Shown one piece after another: positions 1-9,116 of a DNA stretch of 64,000 bases. The translations under genes were made by a program, and so were the position numbers. The number at the start of each line of letters is the position of its first letter. Within the stretch, counting starts at the first letter, position 1. Source of the stretch: Chitinophagales bacterium (GTDB lineage Bacteria > Bacteroidota > Bacteroidia > Chitinophagales > Chitinophagaceae); assembly GCA_015655125.1 (NCBI GenBank), contig JAATFP010000061.1:1-64000 (forward strand), read 5' to 3'. The notes beneath the pieces were generated by a model that did not search any database, was not told the origin of the DNA, and worked only from the letters and a program-made list of their open reading frames with translations.

Positions 1-28
1 TGCCTGGCGAAAATAAGGAATTATTGGT

Positions 29-952
29 TTAAACTAAATTAATATCAAAATTAACCAGTTGTACAAACTCATTCAACCTTGCATTCACATCTTCCTGCGT
101 GATCTCTCTCAAACGTTCTGTACCGAATTTTTCCACACAGAATGATGCGAGAGCACTACCTACGATGATCGCCGTTTTCATATTTTCAAACGAGATATCT
201 TTTGTTTTAGCCAGGTGACCCATGAACCCACCCGCAAATGTATCACCGGCTCCTGTTGGATCGAACACTTCTTCCAAAGGTAATGCAGGAGCGAAGAACA
301 CGTGGTTTTCGTGGAACAACAAAGCGCCGTGTTCCCCTTTTTTGATGATGAGGAACTTTGGTCCCATCGTCAGGATCTTTCGTGCAGCTTTTACCAGCGA
401 CACTTCTTCACTCAGCTGGCGCGCTTCGCCGTCGTTTACAAGTAATACGTCCACTTCTTTTAGAACGGTTTTGAGATCATCCATCGCTATATCCATCCAG
501 AAGTTCATCGTATCCATCACGATCAGCTTCGGGCGTTTTTGCAACTGTTTTATCACACTCAATTGCAGGCTTGGCATCAGGTTGCCGAGCATGAGAAATT
601 CGGCCCCCTGGTAGCTTTCCGGTACGATCGGGTTGAAGTCTGCCAGTACATTGAGATCTGTTATCAATGTATCGCGTGTGTTCATGTCGATATGATATTT
701 ACCGCTCCAGAAAAATGATTTTTTGTCGGGTACTACTTCCACGCCATCCAGTTCTACCCCACGATTTATAAGTGCGTCCATTTCATCCTGTGGAAAATCA
801 TTGCCCACGATTGATATTTGCTGAACAGGTTTGATGAAATTGCTGGCAGCATAAGCTACGTAAGTGGCGGAGCCGCCAATGATCCTGTCTACTTTTCCAA
901 AAGGAGTTTCGATAGCGTCAAAAGCCATGGTGCCAACAGAAATGAGTGACAT
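29..952 (-). CDS. PfkB-family sugar/nucleoside kinase
   Basis: Predicted cytosolic ATP-dependent kinase of the ribokinase/PfkB family, which phosphorylates a sugar or nucleoside; the substrate cannot be told from sequence. With the start chosen here it is 307 aa. The N-terminus has a Gly-Gly motif (IGGSATYVAYAASN) typical of substrate binding, and the C-terminus has the family signature DPTGAGDTFAGGF, with Asp237 as the expected catalytic base. The open frame extends 66 codons further upstream, but that part does not look like the family and runs towards the divergent gene at 1114, so the ATG at 952 (MSLISVGTMAFD) is preferred. Family assignment is firm, specificity unknown. Confidence 0.85.
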   Translation of the reverse strand: MSLISVGTMAFDAIETPFGKVDRIIGGSATYVAYAASNFIKPVQQISIVGNDFPQDEMDALINRGVELDGVEVVPDKKSFFWSGKYHIDMNTRDTLITDLNVLADFNPIVPESYQGAEFLMLGNLMPSLQLSVIKQLQKRPKLIVMDTMNFWMDIAMDDLKTVLKEVDVLLVNDGEARQLSEEVSLVKAARKILTMGPKFLIIKKGEHGALLFHENHVFFAPALPLEEVFDPTGAGDTFAGGFMGHLAKTKDISFENMKTAIIVGSALASFCVEKFGTERLREITQEDVNARLNEFVQLVNFDINLV

Positions 953-1113
953 AACGAGTTTGTGTTTGGTGTATAAATTTAAAAAATCGTGCAAAAATAG
1001 GGAAATAAGGAGAACCGGCAACGGCCCCTGACTACCTGCGGCCACTGAAAAACGATGATTGGCTTGTGGTTGGTTACTGGTCGTCTTTCCTCCACTATTT
1101 CGTAATTTAGCAG

Positions 1114-1725
1114 ATGCTATTGCAAATTCATCCGGAAAATCCGCAGCCACGGCTCATTAAGCAGTTGGTGGAATGCCTGCTCGACGGCGGAGTGATCATT
1201 TACCCGACAGATACAATATACGGTATTGGTTGTGACATCTTTCAGCATAAGGCGATTGAACGGGTGGCAAAAATCAAGAATGTGGATCCGCAAAAGGCCC
1301 AGCTGTCCTTCATTTGCCGCGATCTCAGCAACCTCAGCGACTATACAAAAAGCATCGGTACGCCACTGTACAGAATGCTGAAGAACCATTTGCCCGGGCC
1401 CTACACTTTTATTTTGCCTGCAAGCAAGCAGGTTCCGAAGATCCTGCAAAGCAGGAAAGCCACGATCGGGTTGCGTGTGCCAGACAATGAGATATGCCGT
1501 AGTATCCTCGAATTGCTCGATCATCCGCTGCTCAGCGCATCTTTACCCGGCGACATGGTGGAAGAATATACCGATCCCGAAATCATGTATGAGCGATTTG
1601 GCGATAAAGTAGATTTTGTGGTAGATGGCGGCATCGGCGGGATGGTACCGTCAACTGTAGTGGATTGTACAACCGACGACTGGACGATCATCCGGCAAGG
1701 ATTAGGTGAGTTTGAGGAAGCGTAG
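1114..1725 (+). CDS. Sua5/YciO/YrdC family protein, YciO-like
   Basis: 203 aa YrdC-fold protein. The N-terminal stretch GGVIIYPTDTIYGIGCD and the block GPYTFILPASKQVPK are characteristic. TsaC/Sua5 members make threonylcarbamoyl-AMP for the t6A modification of tRNA, but the overall pattern here (N-terminal ENPQPRLI, ICRDLSNLS in the middle, STVVDCT near the end, no C-terminal Sua5 domain) recalls E. coli YciO, whose role is less clear. It is divergent from the sugar kinase. The sequence TAATTTAG sits two bases before the start codon, so the transcript may have almost no leader. Family is firm, exact subfamily is from memory. Confidence 0.85.
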   Translation: MLLQIHPENPQPRLIKQLVECLLDGGVIIYPTDTIYGIGCDIFQHKAIERVAKIKNVDPQKAQLSFICRDLSNLSDYTKSIGTPLYRMLKNHLPGPYTFILPASKQVPKILQSRKATIGLRVPDNEICRSILELLDHPLLSASLPGDMVEEYTDPEIMYERFGDKVDFVVDGGIGGMVPSTVVDCTTDDWTIIRQGLGEFEEA

Positions 1726-1872
1726 ATAATTAATAGTTGACAATTAATAGGTTTTCACGCGTACGAACTTTTACATATCAGCGGGCGGCCCGATACAAAA
1801 GCATTATTAATTATTCAATATCCGTTATTAATTATCAAAAATTGTTTTCTTTGCTTCCAAACCAAAACAGCA

Positions 1873-2151
1873 ATGAACATTCCTGTCCAAACCAAAACCC
1901 CGGAGGAGATCCAGCAACTTATTTACGCAGAGATCAGCAGCGGCGCCGACAAAGAATTGCTTAAATCACACCTGCGCCAGCAAGGTATCAACACGGAGGG
2001 ATATTATTTCACCACCGAAGCAGAACGGAACGCCATTTTAATGGAACCCAAAGTTTCTGACAATGGCATTACCGCCAAACAGGTGTTGCTGGCAATTTTA
2101 ACGATCGTGGTGGTAGTACTGAAGATCGCACGCTGCAGCCGGAATATGTAG
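1873..2151 (+). CDS. small protein with C-terminal membrane helix
   Basis: 92 aa protein I do not recognise. The first 65 residues are polar and probably helical (EEIQQLIYAEISSGADKELLKSHLRQQGI). Residues about 69-86 (QVLLAILTIVVVVLKIA) form one hydrophobic segment followed by a short basic tail, so it is probably a tail-anchored membrane protein. No signal peptide. The intergenic DNA before it is AT-rich, with TAATTATT-like direct repeats at about 1725-1850. It is followed 27 bases later by the WG-repeat protein on the same strand. Confidence 0.55.
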   Translation: MNIPVQTKTPEEIQQLIYAEISSGADKELLKSHLRQQGINTEGYYFTTEAERNAILMEPKVSDNGITAKQVLLAILTIVVVVLKIARCSRNM

Positions 2152-2178
2152 TTTATTTAATACCGTTAAAATATTAGC

Positions 2179-3900
2179 ATGAAATTATTTCTTGTGAGCT
2201 TCTTAACTTTGCTTGCCGTTCATTTGTTTGCGCAAAATATACTCGTGCCGTTCAATAGCGAAGGTAAATATGGTTTGCTCGATCCTAACGGAAAAGTGAT
2301 CGTTAAAGCTACTTTTGATGAGCTGAAATGGGAAACCGGTCAATATTTCACCAGTGCAAATGAAATTACAATAAAGGATACAGTGAAAACTGCATCGGGC
2401 GAACTCCGTATACGCGACCGGAATATTAAACGCAGGGGTGTTTTTTTTAAAGAGAAAGAGATCATCAAAAACAGCAATTATTCGAAATTCGAGATCATTC
2501 CGGGAAAATTTATCGTCGGGCAAAACGACAACCGCATCTACAACTCTTCGAAAGAAGAATTTTTAAAAGCATCTTCGAAAGGAGAATTTGTTTCGCTTTT
2601 TACTATTTCCGGGAAGAATGTGTTCCCCGAAGATTTTAAAAGGATCCAGAAATTTGATACGGCCGGCATCAGTTCAAAAAACGACCTCAAATCAAAATAT
2701 GTTTTGTTTGGTGCCGAACATATTGACAATACCAATAGTTTGTTTGTATTTGATACGGACAAACAGGAAATATCCGGATGGCTTGTAAAAAATGCAAAAA
2801 AAATAACGGTCGCAGATGCGCGTTATCCAAACAAAGTAATACGGTTCGATATTACGGATGAAAATTATAAATTATCAAGAAAGATCGTTGATTACCGTAG
2901 TGGAAAGTTTTTATTATCGAATGATCCGTCCCAGTTCAAGGCGCCTGTCAATACCGACAATACCGAAGTTCGCGAGTACGGAACGACGGCTGGTACGGGA
3001 AACTATGTAACCGATGCCCCGGGTGTGCCGGATAATATACGCGAAGACGTCTTCGGAAATGTTACCAAAAGAAATGACATTCCTTATGTGCAAAATTTCC
3101 AGATGAAGGGAGATTCCTTATTTTGGAACGCGTCTGCAACAGAAAAGGTTTTGATCACTGCACCCAAAGGAGCTGCGTTGTTTTTTGCAGAAGCAAATGG
3201 AAGCCACCAGCAGCTGCCGGTTATTTTTAAACAAGACAATCAATTCGGTTTATTGTGTGGCAATAAAATTTTAAAACCAACCTACGATTCATTGGTTTAT
3301 TTTGGCAGTGGATTCATCGCCGGAAAAATGAACGCAGGGAAAATGCAGTATTATTTTCTTGATAAATCTGGCGAAGCCGCCGATAAAGAACCGTATGATT
3401 CTATTCAAACCAAAATAAAACAATTTGATTCAGACGATGATCGTTCGCAGGGCTCAAAACGTTTCCTGGTGCTGAAGGATAAGCCAGGCTATTCTTCTTA
3501 TAATAAAAATGGGAATAAGTACAAGCTGGAGCCGTCGGAAAGGATGATCGTGTATAAGAATGGAAAGGCGGGAATGATCAATGCTTTGCGGGAGATCGTC
3601 ATTCCGGTTGAATACGATCTGATTGCAGATAACGGACTTAATTTTCAGCGGCCAAACTCCGGCAATTTTATCGTATTGAAAAAAGACGGGCTTTACGGAC
3701 TCACAGAAATCAGGTATAACAAAGAGTTGAAGAAATACGACATGTCAAATACCATCGACCCCGTATTTAAACAGTTCCCGGCATTTATAGCAAAAAATTA
3801 TTATGGCACACCCGGCTTAAGACTGGTGGGACTGTATGACGAAAGTTTCGGGTTCGTTGGATATGCTTCCGATAAAGGGGTTTTATATTTAAAAAAATAA
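2179..3900 (+). CDS. secreted WG-repeat-like protein
   Basis: 573 aa. An N-terminal signal peptide (MKLFLVSFLTLLAVHLFA, cleavage after FAQ) predicts export to the periplasm or outer membrane. Several degenerate WG-type repeats are visible: GKYGLLDPNGKVIVKATFDEL near residue 30, NQFGLLCGNKILKPTYDSL near 360, and GKAGMINALREIVIPVEYD near 475. In known WG proteins each repeat is a beta unit with a conserved Gly-Leu/Ile and a Tyr-Asp. Function of such proteins in Bacteroidota is mostly unknown. It ends 9 bases before the convergent prfA stop. Confidence 0.7.
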   Translation: MKLFLVSFLTLLAVHLFAQNILVPFNSEGKYGLLDPNGKVIVKATFDELKWETGQYFTSANEITIKDTVKTASGELRIRDRNIKRRGVFFKEKEIIKNSNYSKFEIIPGKFIVGQNDNRIYNSSKEEFLKASSKGEFVSLFTISGKNVFPEDFKRIQKFDTAGISSKNDLKSKYVLFGAEHIDNTNSLFVFDTDKQEISGWLVKNAKKITVADARYPNKVIRFDITDENYKLSRKIVDYRSGKFLLSNDPSQFKAPVNTDNTEVREYGTTAGTGNYVTDAPGVPDNIREDVFGNVTKRNDIPYVQNFQMKGDSLFWNASATEKVLITAPKGAALFFAEANGSHQQLPVIFKQDNQFGLLCGNKILKPTYDSLVYFGSGFIAGKMNAGKMQYYFLDKSGEAADKEPYDSIQTKIKQFDSDDDRSQGSKRFLVLKDKPGYSSYNKNGNKYKLEPSERMIVYKNGKAGMINALREIVIPVEYDLIADNGLNFQRPNSGNFIVLKKDGLYGLTEIRYNKELKKYDMSNTIDPVFKQFPAFIAKNYYGTPGLRLVGLYDESFGFVGYASDKGVLYLKK

Positions 3901-3909
3901 AGCAACGGA

Positions 3910-4974
3910 TCACTGACCCGCAGTAAGTTTTTCCGCGTTTTCTGCAAATTGGAGCGCATCGATAAATTCGCCTACTTCCCCGTTCAGCACCGAATCAAGA
4001 TTATAGACGGTGAGGCCGATGCGGTGATCGGTTACGCGCCCTTGCGGAAAATTGTAGGTGCGGATCTTGGCGCTTCTGTCGCCGGTGCTTACCAAACTTT
4101 TGCGCAGGTGCGAAATGGCTTCTTCTGCCTTCCTTACTTCCTCGTCGTATAATTTTGTACGCAACATTTCCATCGCCTTTAATTTGTTACCCAGCTGCGA
4201 TCTGTCCGTTTGGCACATTACTACGATACCCGTTGGTTTGTGTGTAAGGAATACTTTTGTTTCTACCTTATTTACATTTTGCCCGCCTGCTCCGCCGCTT
4301 CGCGCGGTTTCCATTTTTACGTCACTTTCTTTGAGTTCAAAATCCACTTCTTCGGCCTCCGGCATAACAGCTACGGTTACGGCGCTGGTATGAATACGAC
4401 CGCTGGCTTCGGTATCCGGAACGCGCTGTACGCGATGAACGCCGCTTTCAAATTTCATGGTACCGTATACGTCGTCGCCGGTGATCTCCACCTGCACTTC
4501 TTTAAATCCGCCAACCGTTCCTTCGCTTTCACTGAGCAATGCAGCCTTCCAGCCTTTCTTTTCGCAATATTTAATGTACATCCGGAAAAGATCGCCGGCA
4601 AACAGGGACGCTTCATCGCCACCGGTTCCTGCGCGGATCTCAAGGATCGCATTCTTTTCATCATAAGGGTCTTTGGGAATAAGCATATTGCGCAGTTGCC
4701 TTTCCTGCGCTTCTTTTTTCTCTTCCAGGCCCGGCAATTCTATTTTTGCCAGCTCACGCATTTCCTCATCGTCTTCTTTCAGCACATCTTTGTTGAACTC
4801 GATGTCTTCCAATGTCTTCACATATTCATTGCGGGCGATTACGATCTTTTCAAGACTGCGGTATTCCTTGCTCATGGCGCTGTAGCGCTTGTTGTCGCTC
4901 ACAATTTCCGGATTGGTGAGCGCAACGCCGAGGTCATCAAATTTTGCTTTTATGGCATCCAGCTTGTCTAGCAT
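3910..4974 (-). CDS. prfA: peptide chain release factor 1
   Basis: 354 aa, normal length for RF1. It recognises UAA and UAG stop codons on the ribosome and triggers peptide release. The GGQ tripeptide ([11 protein letters not shown]) is at residues 230-232, and the codon-recognition tripeptide P-D-T at 186-188 fits the PxT of RF1 rather than the SPF of RF2. The conserved block [15 protein letters not shown] follows. Start is the ATG at 4974. The upstream gap holds an inverted repeat. Because RF1 is intact, the two in-frame TAA codons found in recO and ilvE should be read as ordinary stops. Confidence 0.97.
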   Translation of the reverse strand: MLDKLDAIKAKFDDLGVALTNPEIVSDNKRYSAMSKEYRSLEKIVIARNEYVKTLEDIEFNKDVLKEDDEEMRELAKIELPGLEEKKEAQERQLRNMLIPKDPYDEKNAILEIRAGTGGDEASLFAGDLFRMYIKYCEKKGWKAALLSESEGTVGGFKEVQVEITGDDVYGTMKFESGVHRVQRVPDTEASGRIHTSAVTVAVMPEAEEVDFELKESDVKMETARSGGAGGQNVNKVETKVFLTHKPTGIVVMCQTDRSQLGNKLKAMEMLRTKLYDEEVRKAEEAISHLRKSLVSTGDRSAKIRTYNFPQGRVTDHRIGLTVYNLDSVLNGEVGEFIDALQFAENAEKLTAGQ

Positions 4975-5005
4975 AGTGTATTTGTTATGGGCATCAGTTT
5001 GTCTG

Positions 5006-5067
5006 GTTTAGGGATTAGATGGCACGCACTTAGGTTTTTATCTAACCTCTAATCTCTAAACCCTAAA
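5006..5067. repeat. GTTTAGGGATTAG inverted repeat, copy 1
   Basis: Between prfA and the divergent amidohydrolase. The left arm starts with GTTTAGGGATTAGA and the right arm ends with CTAATCTCTAAACCCTAAAC; they are imperfect reverse complements around a centre of about 28 bases. A second copy with the same arm sequences lies at 35312-35380 before ilvC, which shows it is a dispersed family rather than a local hairpin. Confidence 0.7.
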
Positions 5068-5164
5068 CTTTTTAAAACCGGGTTTGATATTTTCGCCTGA
5101 TGCCTTTTTATTAATTTAGCGGCAAAATTACACTTTCTCAATTACACTTTCTTAACCAATCATT

Positions 5165-6316
5165 TTGTACAGAAAATTAAAACCAGCCGCCATTTTTACC
5201 GGAACCGAAATGTTGCCTTCAGGGAACGTGCTTATAACCAGTGAAGAAGGTGTTATAGCCGCTATCGTTCCGGAAGCAGAAGCTGGTGATGATGTGGAAC
5301 TATTTGAAGGCATTTTGTCGCCGGGATTTGTGAATGCGCATTGCCACATTGAATTGAGTCATTTGAAAAATAAGGTGCCGGAAAAGACGGGACTGGTGAA
5401 TTTTGTGCAGAAGGTCATGTCGGGCCGGGCAGCGGACGAAGAGGAAAAATATATTGCAATGAAAGCTGCCGCCAGCGAGCTTTTTGATTCCGGAACAGTT
5501 GCTGTAGGGGATATCTGCAATACTTCCGACAGCCTTTGGCTGAAACAAAACAGCCCGATGTACTGGCACAATTTCATCGAAGTAAGTGGTTTTACAGAAA
5601 CGGGAGCAGCTGCAAGGCTGGCATCCGCCGAGACAGTGCTGGATAAATTCAATGTGCCTTATGCAAAATTCAGCACGTTGTCGCCGCACGCGCCTTACTC
5701 TGTATCGGAAAAATTATTCGGCCTGCTGAATGAGAAAACTGCCGGCCAGCTCATTTCCATTCATAATCAGGAAACGGAGGCCGAGAATGAATTATACGAA
5801 AATAAATCGGGTCGTTTTTTAGAATTGTATCAGAATTTCGGCATCGATATCAGTTCTTTCGTCCCTAGCGGAAAGCGCAGCTGGCCGACATGGTTGCCAT
5901 ATTTCGACAAAAATCAGACGATCATTTCTGTTCACAACACGTTCATCAGTCAGCAGGATCTGAGTTTTGCTGCTTTCAATGAAAAATTTGCTGCATTGTA
6001 TTTCTGCGTTTGTATCAATGCCAATTTATATATTGAAAATGCATTGCCGCCGATCGGTTTGCTGGTGGAAAACAACGTCAATATTGTGATGGGAACGGAT
6101 AGTTATGCCAGCAATTGGAATTTGAATATGATGGAAGAAGTGAATGCGGTACAAAAATATTTTCCGGATATTTCCCTGGCCACAATCTTACGGTGGGCAA
6201 CTTTCAACGGTGCGAAGGCGCTGGGAATCGATCAGATGTATGGAAGTTTTGTAGCGGGAAAGAGGCCGGGTGTGGTGGAGATCTTGAATGGAGTGGCGAG
6301 GAGAATTTTTTATTAA
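5165..6316 (+). CDS. COG0402 amidohydrolase / deaminase
   Basis: 383 aa metal-dependent hydrolase of the TrzN/SsnA/aminofutalosine-deaminase type. Visible metal and catalytic motifs: H59-x-H61 (NAHCHIEL), SPHAPYSVS at 173-181, H200-N-Q-E203 (the HxxE of deaminases in this group), H257 and D312 (MGTDSYASN). Known relatives deaminate purine-like or pterin rings. In Bacteroidota using the futalosine menaquinone route a relative deaminates aminodeoxyfutalosine, so that is a reasonable but unproven guess. The frame opens with TTG at 5165; the next ATG, at codon 16, would remove the first beta strand, so TTG is preferred. Confidence 0.75.
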   Translation: MYRKLKPAAIFTGTEMLPSGNVLITSEEGVIAAIVPEAEAGDDVELFEGILSPGFVNAHCHIELSHLKNKVPEKTGLVNFVQKVMSGRAADEEEKYIAMKAAASELFDSGTVAVGDICNTSDSLWLKQNSPMYWHNFIEVSGFTETGAAARLASAETVLDKFNVPYAKFSTLSPHAPYSVSEKLFGLLNEKTAGQLISIHNQETEAENELYENKSGRFLELYQNFGIDISSFVPSGKRSWPTWLPYFDKNQTIISVHNTFISQQDLSFAAFNEKFAALYFCVCINANLYIENALPPIGLLVENNVNIVMGTDSYASNWNLNMMEEVNAVQKYFPDISLATILRWATFNGAKALGIDQMYGSFVAGKRPGVVEILNGVARRIFY

Positions 6317-6379
6317 AAAAATCATTTTTCATACGCGTAAAATTTGTAGATTTGATGTTACCCGAATATTGAAAACTAT

Positions 6380-8017
6380 ATGTGCTTCTACTTATTTAAA
6401 AGACCCGCTGCTTTTGTTTTTTCTTTTATCATTGTAATATTCTTCTTTTCCTGTAAAAAAACATCGCTTTTACTTGAAGATGTTAGTAATAAAACCGGAA
6501 ATTCCAAGGATTTTTTTTCTTATAATGTTCAAGATGCTGATCCATTAGTCATGAAGGTGCTGACTGAAGTAAAGAGAAGAAATGAGCAGTCGGCGTTTAT
6601 TGAGCAATTTGCGAAAAGTAATGGTTATGCGATATGGAATAAAAGTATTATAAAGAAAGGGGTAAAGAACAGAAGAAAAACAAATTCTTTCCAAAGTAGC
6701 GGCGGCGAAGACACCATGATATATATTCCTTTGGTGATGGAAGATTCATTGTCCGTTACCGGATTCATAATTGCCACAATAAATGACAGCATCGGTTTAA
6801 GCTTCAATCGGGCGTCATATTATCAATTTCTTTCATTTACAGACACAGAAAATGAAATGAACGCTTCTCAATATGCGGGTTTCATGTTAATGCTTGACAG
6901 ATGTGTATTTGGACATGATAAATATATCGTAACCGACCCAAGGCTTTTTAAGAGTAATTCGGACAATGGGATGGGTAACAAACTACTGATCTGGAAGAAT
7001 AATATTGGTTCAGGCGGAAATTATTTGGTTGGCGATGATGTTTGTGAAGAGTGGGAAATTTGGTACAATCCAGATGGCGACGCATGTAATTGTAGTGGCG
7101 ACGAATATTTGACAGGCGAAACTTACACAACAGGTGATTGCAGTACAGGCGGGGTTACCTGGTGGTGGCCGATAAGCGGTGGTGGCACAGCGCCGGGAGG
7201 GGGAACACCTGGTACTGGCGGTGGTGGTGGTGGCGGTGATATTCCGCCAACATATCCATGCAATCCTAATCTGCCGCTTTCTTTTTCAGGATCTTCTCCC
7301 ACAAATAACGTCGATCCAAACCCATTGCCTCCTTGTCCGCCTGAAGGCGGCGGTTGGACCCCTGCTCCAAACCCTTGTGATACTTACATGCAGGCGCTGC
7401 CGAATGACGCCTATTTTACTTCCATTTTTAAATATCTTAATAATCCGACAGTGATTAATCTTGACGTAGAAACGGGATTTCTGGTGATAAGATCTGCCGT
7501 GCCTTATCAGCAAGTTACCGGTGTTGATATTAACAGTCCTACAATAAATTGGACTAACCTTGCCGCTGGCGGTATAAAATATGATGGGTTTCTTCATTCT
7601 CATTATTGCCCCGATCCTCCAACAAAATGCCTAAGTGGTATATTTTCTCCCTTGGATGTGATATTTATGACCCAATTATATCTTGCTGGAAAAGCAAAGG
7701 ACTCTACCAATTTTTTTATTGGCGTCGCAAGCAGAGATAATCCATACATTTTAAAAGTAACCAACACAACGAAATTCAGACGATTTGCAGAGAAAATATC
7801 GGCCAGTTCTAAAGCTGTAAAAGATTTTCAGGCAGATTACAACCCTAAGCTGATTTCGGCGAATCCTGACAACAATGAAGAAAATTTTTTAAAAATGATG
7901 CAGGAAATGAATGCAGGCACCGGGCTAACTCTATTTAGAGGGAATAAAGATTGTAATCAGTGGACAAAGCTTAGTCTTTCTGGCACAGGAGGCGTAGTTG
8001 ATGAACCGTGTTTTTAA
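6380..8017 (+). CDS. lipoprotein with C-terminal JAMM-like domain
   Basis: 545 aa. The N-terminus is a lipoprotein signal (hydrophobic stretch then FFFSCKK), so it should be anchored by Cys25. Residues 30-260 are an unrecognised domain ending in a Cys/Trp-rich stretch; about 265-345 is a linker very rich in Gly, then Pro, Asn and Cys. The C-terminal domain has Glu364 (VETGFLVI), His406-Ser-His408 (DGFLHSHY) and Ser423-x-x-Asp426 (FSPLD). That order (E, HxH, SxxD) is the metal site of JAB1/MPN+ (JAMM) peptidases, but with 14 rather than 7 residues between HxH and S. Peptidase activity is inference. Two paralogous secreted proteins follow directly. Confidence 0.6.
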   Translation: MCFYLFKRPAAFVFSFIIVIFFFSCKKTSLLLEDVSNKTGNSKDFFSYNVQDADPLVMKVLTEVKRRNEQSAFIEQFAKSNGYAIWNKSIIKKGVKNRRKTNSFQSSGGEDTMIYIPLVMEDSLSVTGFIIATINDSIGLSFNRASYYQFLSFTDTENEMNASQYAGFMLMLDRCVFGHDKYIVTDPRLFKSNSDNGMGNKLLIWKNNIGSGGNYLVGDDVCEEWEIWYNPDGDACNCSGDEYLTGETYTTGDCSTGGVTWWWPISGGGTAPGGGTPGTGGGGGGGDIPPTYPCNPNLPLSFSGSSPTNNVDPNPLPPCPPEGGGWTPAPNPCDTYMQALPNDAYFTSIFKYLNNPTVINLDVETGFLVIRSAVPYQQVTGVDINSPTINWTNLAAGGIKYDGFLHSHYCPDPPTKCLSGIFSPLDVIFMTQLYLAGKAKDSTNFFIGVASRDNPYILKVTNTTKFRRFAEKISASSKAVKDFQADYNPKLISANPDNNEENFLKMMQEMNAGTGLTLFRGNKDCNQWTKLSLSGTGGVVDEPCF

Positions 8018-8037
8018 CTCAGAGTAAACTATTTTAT

Positions 8038-8571
8038 ATGAAAGTTTTTATTTTTTTTAGCTTTTTATTTTTTGGCCTAAATGCATATGCTCAAAATAGC
8101 GGAACGAGATATGATACTTGTCAGTATCTAGGGCAGTATGCAGGTCAGTGGATCTACAAAAACGGATCTGATACAATAAGAATGACATTTAGAATAAACA
8201 GAGATTACAATCCATCCTTTAACAGTCTTTCCGATAATTTGTATGGCTGGATCGAGTATAAACGGGGCAATACAATTATTGAGAGTACTTATCCATATAA
8301 AAATATGGCACTTCCTTTTAATTCCTCTACCCAACAAGCAGATAACATTTCTGTTCAATTGCGGCTTTATACGTGCGAACCGACAAATCTGGTTTTAAGA
8401 GGTGGGATTACGGATTTTCATCAAAGCAAAGAGATTCATCAGGTTACCGCCACCGTTAACAGTACTAAAACTCAAATGACCTGGAAGCAGGAGTTTAGCG
8501 AATGGCATGGCGCTTTTACGGGCGCGGTCGGCATGACGTTACCGAGGGAATTTGTTTTGGTTAAACAATGA
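8038..8571 (+). CDS. secreted DUF6705-like protein, paralogue 1
   Basis: Secreted protein of 177 aa from the ATG at 8038, which begins the signal peptide MKVFIFFSFLFFGLNAYAQ; the frame is open 10 codons further upstream, overlapping the previous gene. The mature part resembles small beta-rich Bacteroidota proteins that I recall as DUF6705 (YAGQWIYKNGSDTIRM, then GWIEYKRGNTIIEST). Function unknown. It is clearly a duplicate of the next gene: the segment NRDYNPSF and the end of the protein (QMTWKQEFSEWHG, GMTLP) are nearly identical between them. Likely cotranscribed with the JAMM-like lipoprotein. Confidence 0.65.
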   Translation: MKVFIFFSFLFFGLNAYAQNSGTRYDTCQYLGQYAGQWIYKNGSDTIRMTFRINRDYNPSFNSLSDNLYGWIEYKRGNTIIESTYPYKNMALPFNSSTQQADNISVQLRLYTCEPTNLVLRGGITDFHQSKEIHQVTATVNSTKTQMTWKQEFSEWHGAFTGAVGMTLPREFVLVKQ

Positions 8572-8578
8572 GCTTAAA

Positions 8579-9112
8579 ATGAAATTTATTATTGTTCTTT
8601 TTTCGCTTTTGTGTATAATTGAGGCACAGGCACAGGGAATTACCACAAGATACGATACCTGTCAACATCTTAGCCAATACGCAGGTGAATGGATATATTT
8701 AAACGGTAGCGATACGATAAAAATGACTTTTAAAGCGAACAGAGATTACAATCCTTCCTTTAATAGTGTGGCAGATAACCTGTATGGCTGGATAGAGTAT
8801 AAACGCGGCAATACGACCATTGAAAGTACCTATCAATATAGAAATATGACGCTTCCTTCTAATTCTTCAACGCTGCAGGCAGATCACATTTCTATTCAAT
8901 TGCGACTTTATCCTTGCGAATCCTCAAGCCTGGTTTTGAAAGGAGGAATTACAGACTTTCATCAGGCTAAAGAAATTCATCAGGTGACGGCCACTCTGAA
9001 TAGTGCCAAAACGCAGATGGCGTGGAAACAGGAATTCAGCGAGTGGCATGGATTTGTAAGCGGTGCGCTCGGAATGACGCTGCCGACAGAGTTTGTCTTG
9101 ACAAAACAATAA
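8579..9112 (+). CDS. secreted DUF6705-like protein, paralogue 2
   Basis: 177 aa from the ATG at 8579 (MKFIIVLFSLLCIIEAQAQ signal peptide). About three quarters of the mature residues match the preceding protein, so the pair arose by tandem duplication. Shared features are RYDTCQ near the start, a conserved single Cys near residue 125 (LYPCE versus LYTCE), and GGITDFHQ.KEIHQVTAT in the second half. The two conserved Cys could form a disulfide. Function unknown. It ends 4 bases before the convergent recO reading frame. Confidence 0.65.
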   Translation: MKFIIVLFSLLCIIEAQAQGITTRYDTCQHLSQYAGEWIYLNGSDTIKMTFKANRDYNPSFNSVADNLYGWIEYKRGNTTIESTYQYRNMTLPSNSSTLQADHISIQLRLYPCESSSLVLKGGITDFHQAKEIHQVTATLNSAKTQMAWKQEFSEWHGFVSGALGMTLPTEFVLTKQ

Positions 9113-9116
9113 AGCC

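Noticed and set aside
4210-4971. 253-codon plus-strand frame inside prfA
   Set aside because: Antisense to a perfect RF1 gene; the peptide has no domain-like pattern.
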